Origin: Archangium sp. | Lineage (GTDB): Bacteria > Myxococcota > Myxococcia > Myxococcales > Myxococcaceae | NCBI GenBank assembly: GCA_016793585.1 | Contig: JAEUJR010001125.1 | Location: 1-7,617 of the forward strand | Reading direction: 5' to 3' | DNA: 7,617 nt | Shown: one piece after another, positions 6,619 through 7,617 of the stretch | Layout: every line of letters starts with the position of its first letter | Position numbering within the stretch: position 1 is the stretch's first letter | Notes under the pieces: model-generated | Databases searched by the model: none | Told to the model about the DNA's origin: nothing | What the model saw: only the letters and a program-made list of their open reading frames with translations | Position numbers and translations under genes: made by a program

Positions 6619-7617
6619 ATGGAAAAGGCTCCCATGGCTGAACAGATGAGCATCCTGGATGTCGACGCCGATGGCGGCGGCGGTGGCAAAGGTGGCGGTC
6701 GCGGCAAGAAGGGCAGCGGCTCGGGCGGCGGTGGAAACGAGAAGCCCATTCAGCTCGCCGACGAAGCGCGTCGCCGGTACCTCAACTACGCGCTGAGCGT
6801 GATCACCGCGCGCGCGTTGCCTGACGTGCGCGACGGCCTCAAGCCCGTGCAGCGCCGAATTCTGTACGGCATGTGGAACGAGAGCATCACGTTCGACGCC
6901 AAGCACAAGAAGTGCGCGAACGTCGTCGGGAGCGTGATGGGTAAGTTCCACCCGCACGGCGACACGGCGATCTACGACGCGCTCGTTCGTCTCGCGCAGG
7001 ACTTCTCGCTGCGCTACCCGCTGGTCGACGGCCACGGCAACTTCGGCTCGCTCGACGGCGACGCTCCGGCCGCCTTCCGTTACACCGAGGCCCGCCTCGC
7101 GCGCATCGCCGACGATCTGCTCTCGGAGATCTCCCGCAAGACGGTCGACTTCCGCCCCACCTACGACGGCAACGCGCAGGAGCCGATCGTGCTGCCGGCG
7201 AAGCTGCCGCAGCTGCTGATGAACGGCACGACCGGCATCGCCGTCGGCATGGCGACGAACATTCCGCCGCACAACGCGGGCGAGCTGATCGACGCCTGCG
7301 TCGAGCTCATCAAGGACAAGAAGCTCGAGACGAAGGACCTGCTCAAGTGGGTGAAGGGTCCCGACTTCCCCATCGGTGGGCAGATTCTCAACAGCAAGAA
7401 AGAGCTGCGCGAGATCTACGAGACGGGCCAGGGCTCGATTCGGCTGCGCGGGGAGTGGACGACCGAAGAGCGCCCACGCGGCGGCATCAACATCATCGTC
7501 ACCTCGATTCCGTACACGGTGAACAAGGGCACGCTCGTCGAGCGCATCGGCGAGATCATTCAGGAGCGCAAGCTGCCGCCGCTCGTCGACGTTCGCGACG
7601 AGTCGACCAAAGACGTG
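6619..7617 (+). CDS. parC: Type IIA topoisomerase A subunit (ParC/GyrA family), N-terminal 333 residues
   Basis: This is the DNA-cleaving subunit that, with a GyrB/ParE partner, passes one duplex through another using ATP. After a Gly-rich extension (18-40), the catalytic core starts near 46: YLNYALSVITARALPDVRDG (54-73), KPVQRRILYGM (75-85), the quinolone-region motif GKFHPHGDTAIYD (108-120), and AAFRYTEARL with catalytic Arg154-Tyr155. Later core signatures are NGTTGIAVGMATNIPPHN (202-219), KGPDFP (246-251) and VDVRDES (323-329). Several features favour ParC over GyrA: KPVQRRI rather than KPVHRR, QEP at 187-189, GQGSIRLRGEW (270-280), and KLPPLVDVRDES. The C-terminal DNA-wrapping domain that would settle this lies beyond the window. 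ATG 6619 is the longest start; ATG 6634 (MAEQMSILD), preceded by AAAAGG five bases away, is about equally likely. The family is certain; the parC symbol is a moderate call. Confidence 0.93.
   Translation, partial: MEKAPMAEQMSILDVDADGGGGGKGGGRGKKGSGSGGGGNEKPIQLADEARRRYLNYALSVITARALPDVRDGLKPVQRRILYGMWNESITFDAKHKKCANVVGSVMGKFHPHGDTAIYDALVRLAQDFSLRYPLVDGHGNFGSLDGDAPAAFRYTEARLARIADDLLSEISRKTVDFRPTYDGNAQEPIVLPAKLPQLLMNGTTGIAVGMATNIPPHNAGELIDACVELIKDKKLETKDLLKWVKGPDFPIGGQILNSKKELREIYETGQGSIRLRGEWTTEERPRGGINIIVTSIPYTVNKGTLVERIGEIIQERKLPPLVDVRDESTKDV

Noticed and set aside
6526..7272. 248-codon minus-strand frame opposite the topoisomerase gene
   Set aside because: The plus strand encodes conserved GyrA/ParC motifs throughout, so this is an antisense shadow.
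1..7617. CRISPR arrays, tRNAs, rRNAs, insertion sequences, prophage genes
   Set aside because: No regularly spaced repeats, cloverleaf-like sequences, transposase motifs or terminal inverted repeats were found on either strand.

Overview
The window is high-GC DNA with strong third-position G/C preference and dense coding on both sides of a single divergent intergenic region. The gene types point to a delta-proteobacterium-like Gram-negative, most likely Myxococcota: paired PEGA-domain envelope proteins, one ending in a Trp-rich membrane anchor, and an S49 protease fused to a beta-barrel. This lineage call is an inference from gene style and composition; no rRNA or other marker is present.

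Layout. Four genes lie on the minus strand, read from right to left from about 6421 down to the left edge. They are a PEGA protein with a C-terminal membrane anchor (6421-5192), a second, paralogous PEGA protein (5172-3952, 19 nt downstream), a fusion of an outer-membrane beta-barrel with an SppA-type S49 peptidase (3891-1420, 60 nt downstream), and a B12-binding-type radical SAM protein (1423 to the left edge, incomplete). The last gene starts at a TTG that overlaps the protease stop codon. One gene lies on the plus strand: the first 333 codons of a type IIA topoisomerase A subunit (ParC/GyrA family), running off the right edge. The 197-bp divergent spacer (6422-6618) holds a 12-bp perfect palindrome, a 12-bp-arm inverted repeat and a possible sigma70-like promoter for the topoisomerase gene.

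How the genes may work together. The two PEGA proteins and the barrel-protease all carry export signals and would act in the periplasm and outer membrane, so the minus-strand cluster looks like a cell-envelope unit. The radical SAM enzyme is cytoplasmic; its link is suggested only by the overlapping stop and start. The topoisomerase gene is a housekeeping gene that merely shares the spacer. The most unusual item is the barrel-S49 fusion, which keeps the Lys/Ser pair of SppA but would place the protease at the outer membrane instead of the inner membrane. No tRNA, rRNA, CRISPR array, insertion sequence or attachment site was seen, and no stretch over 300 bases lacks a gene.
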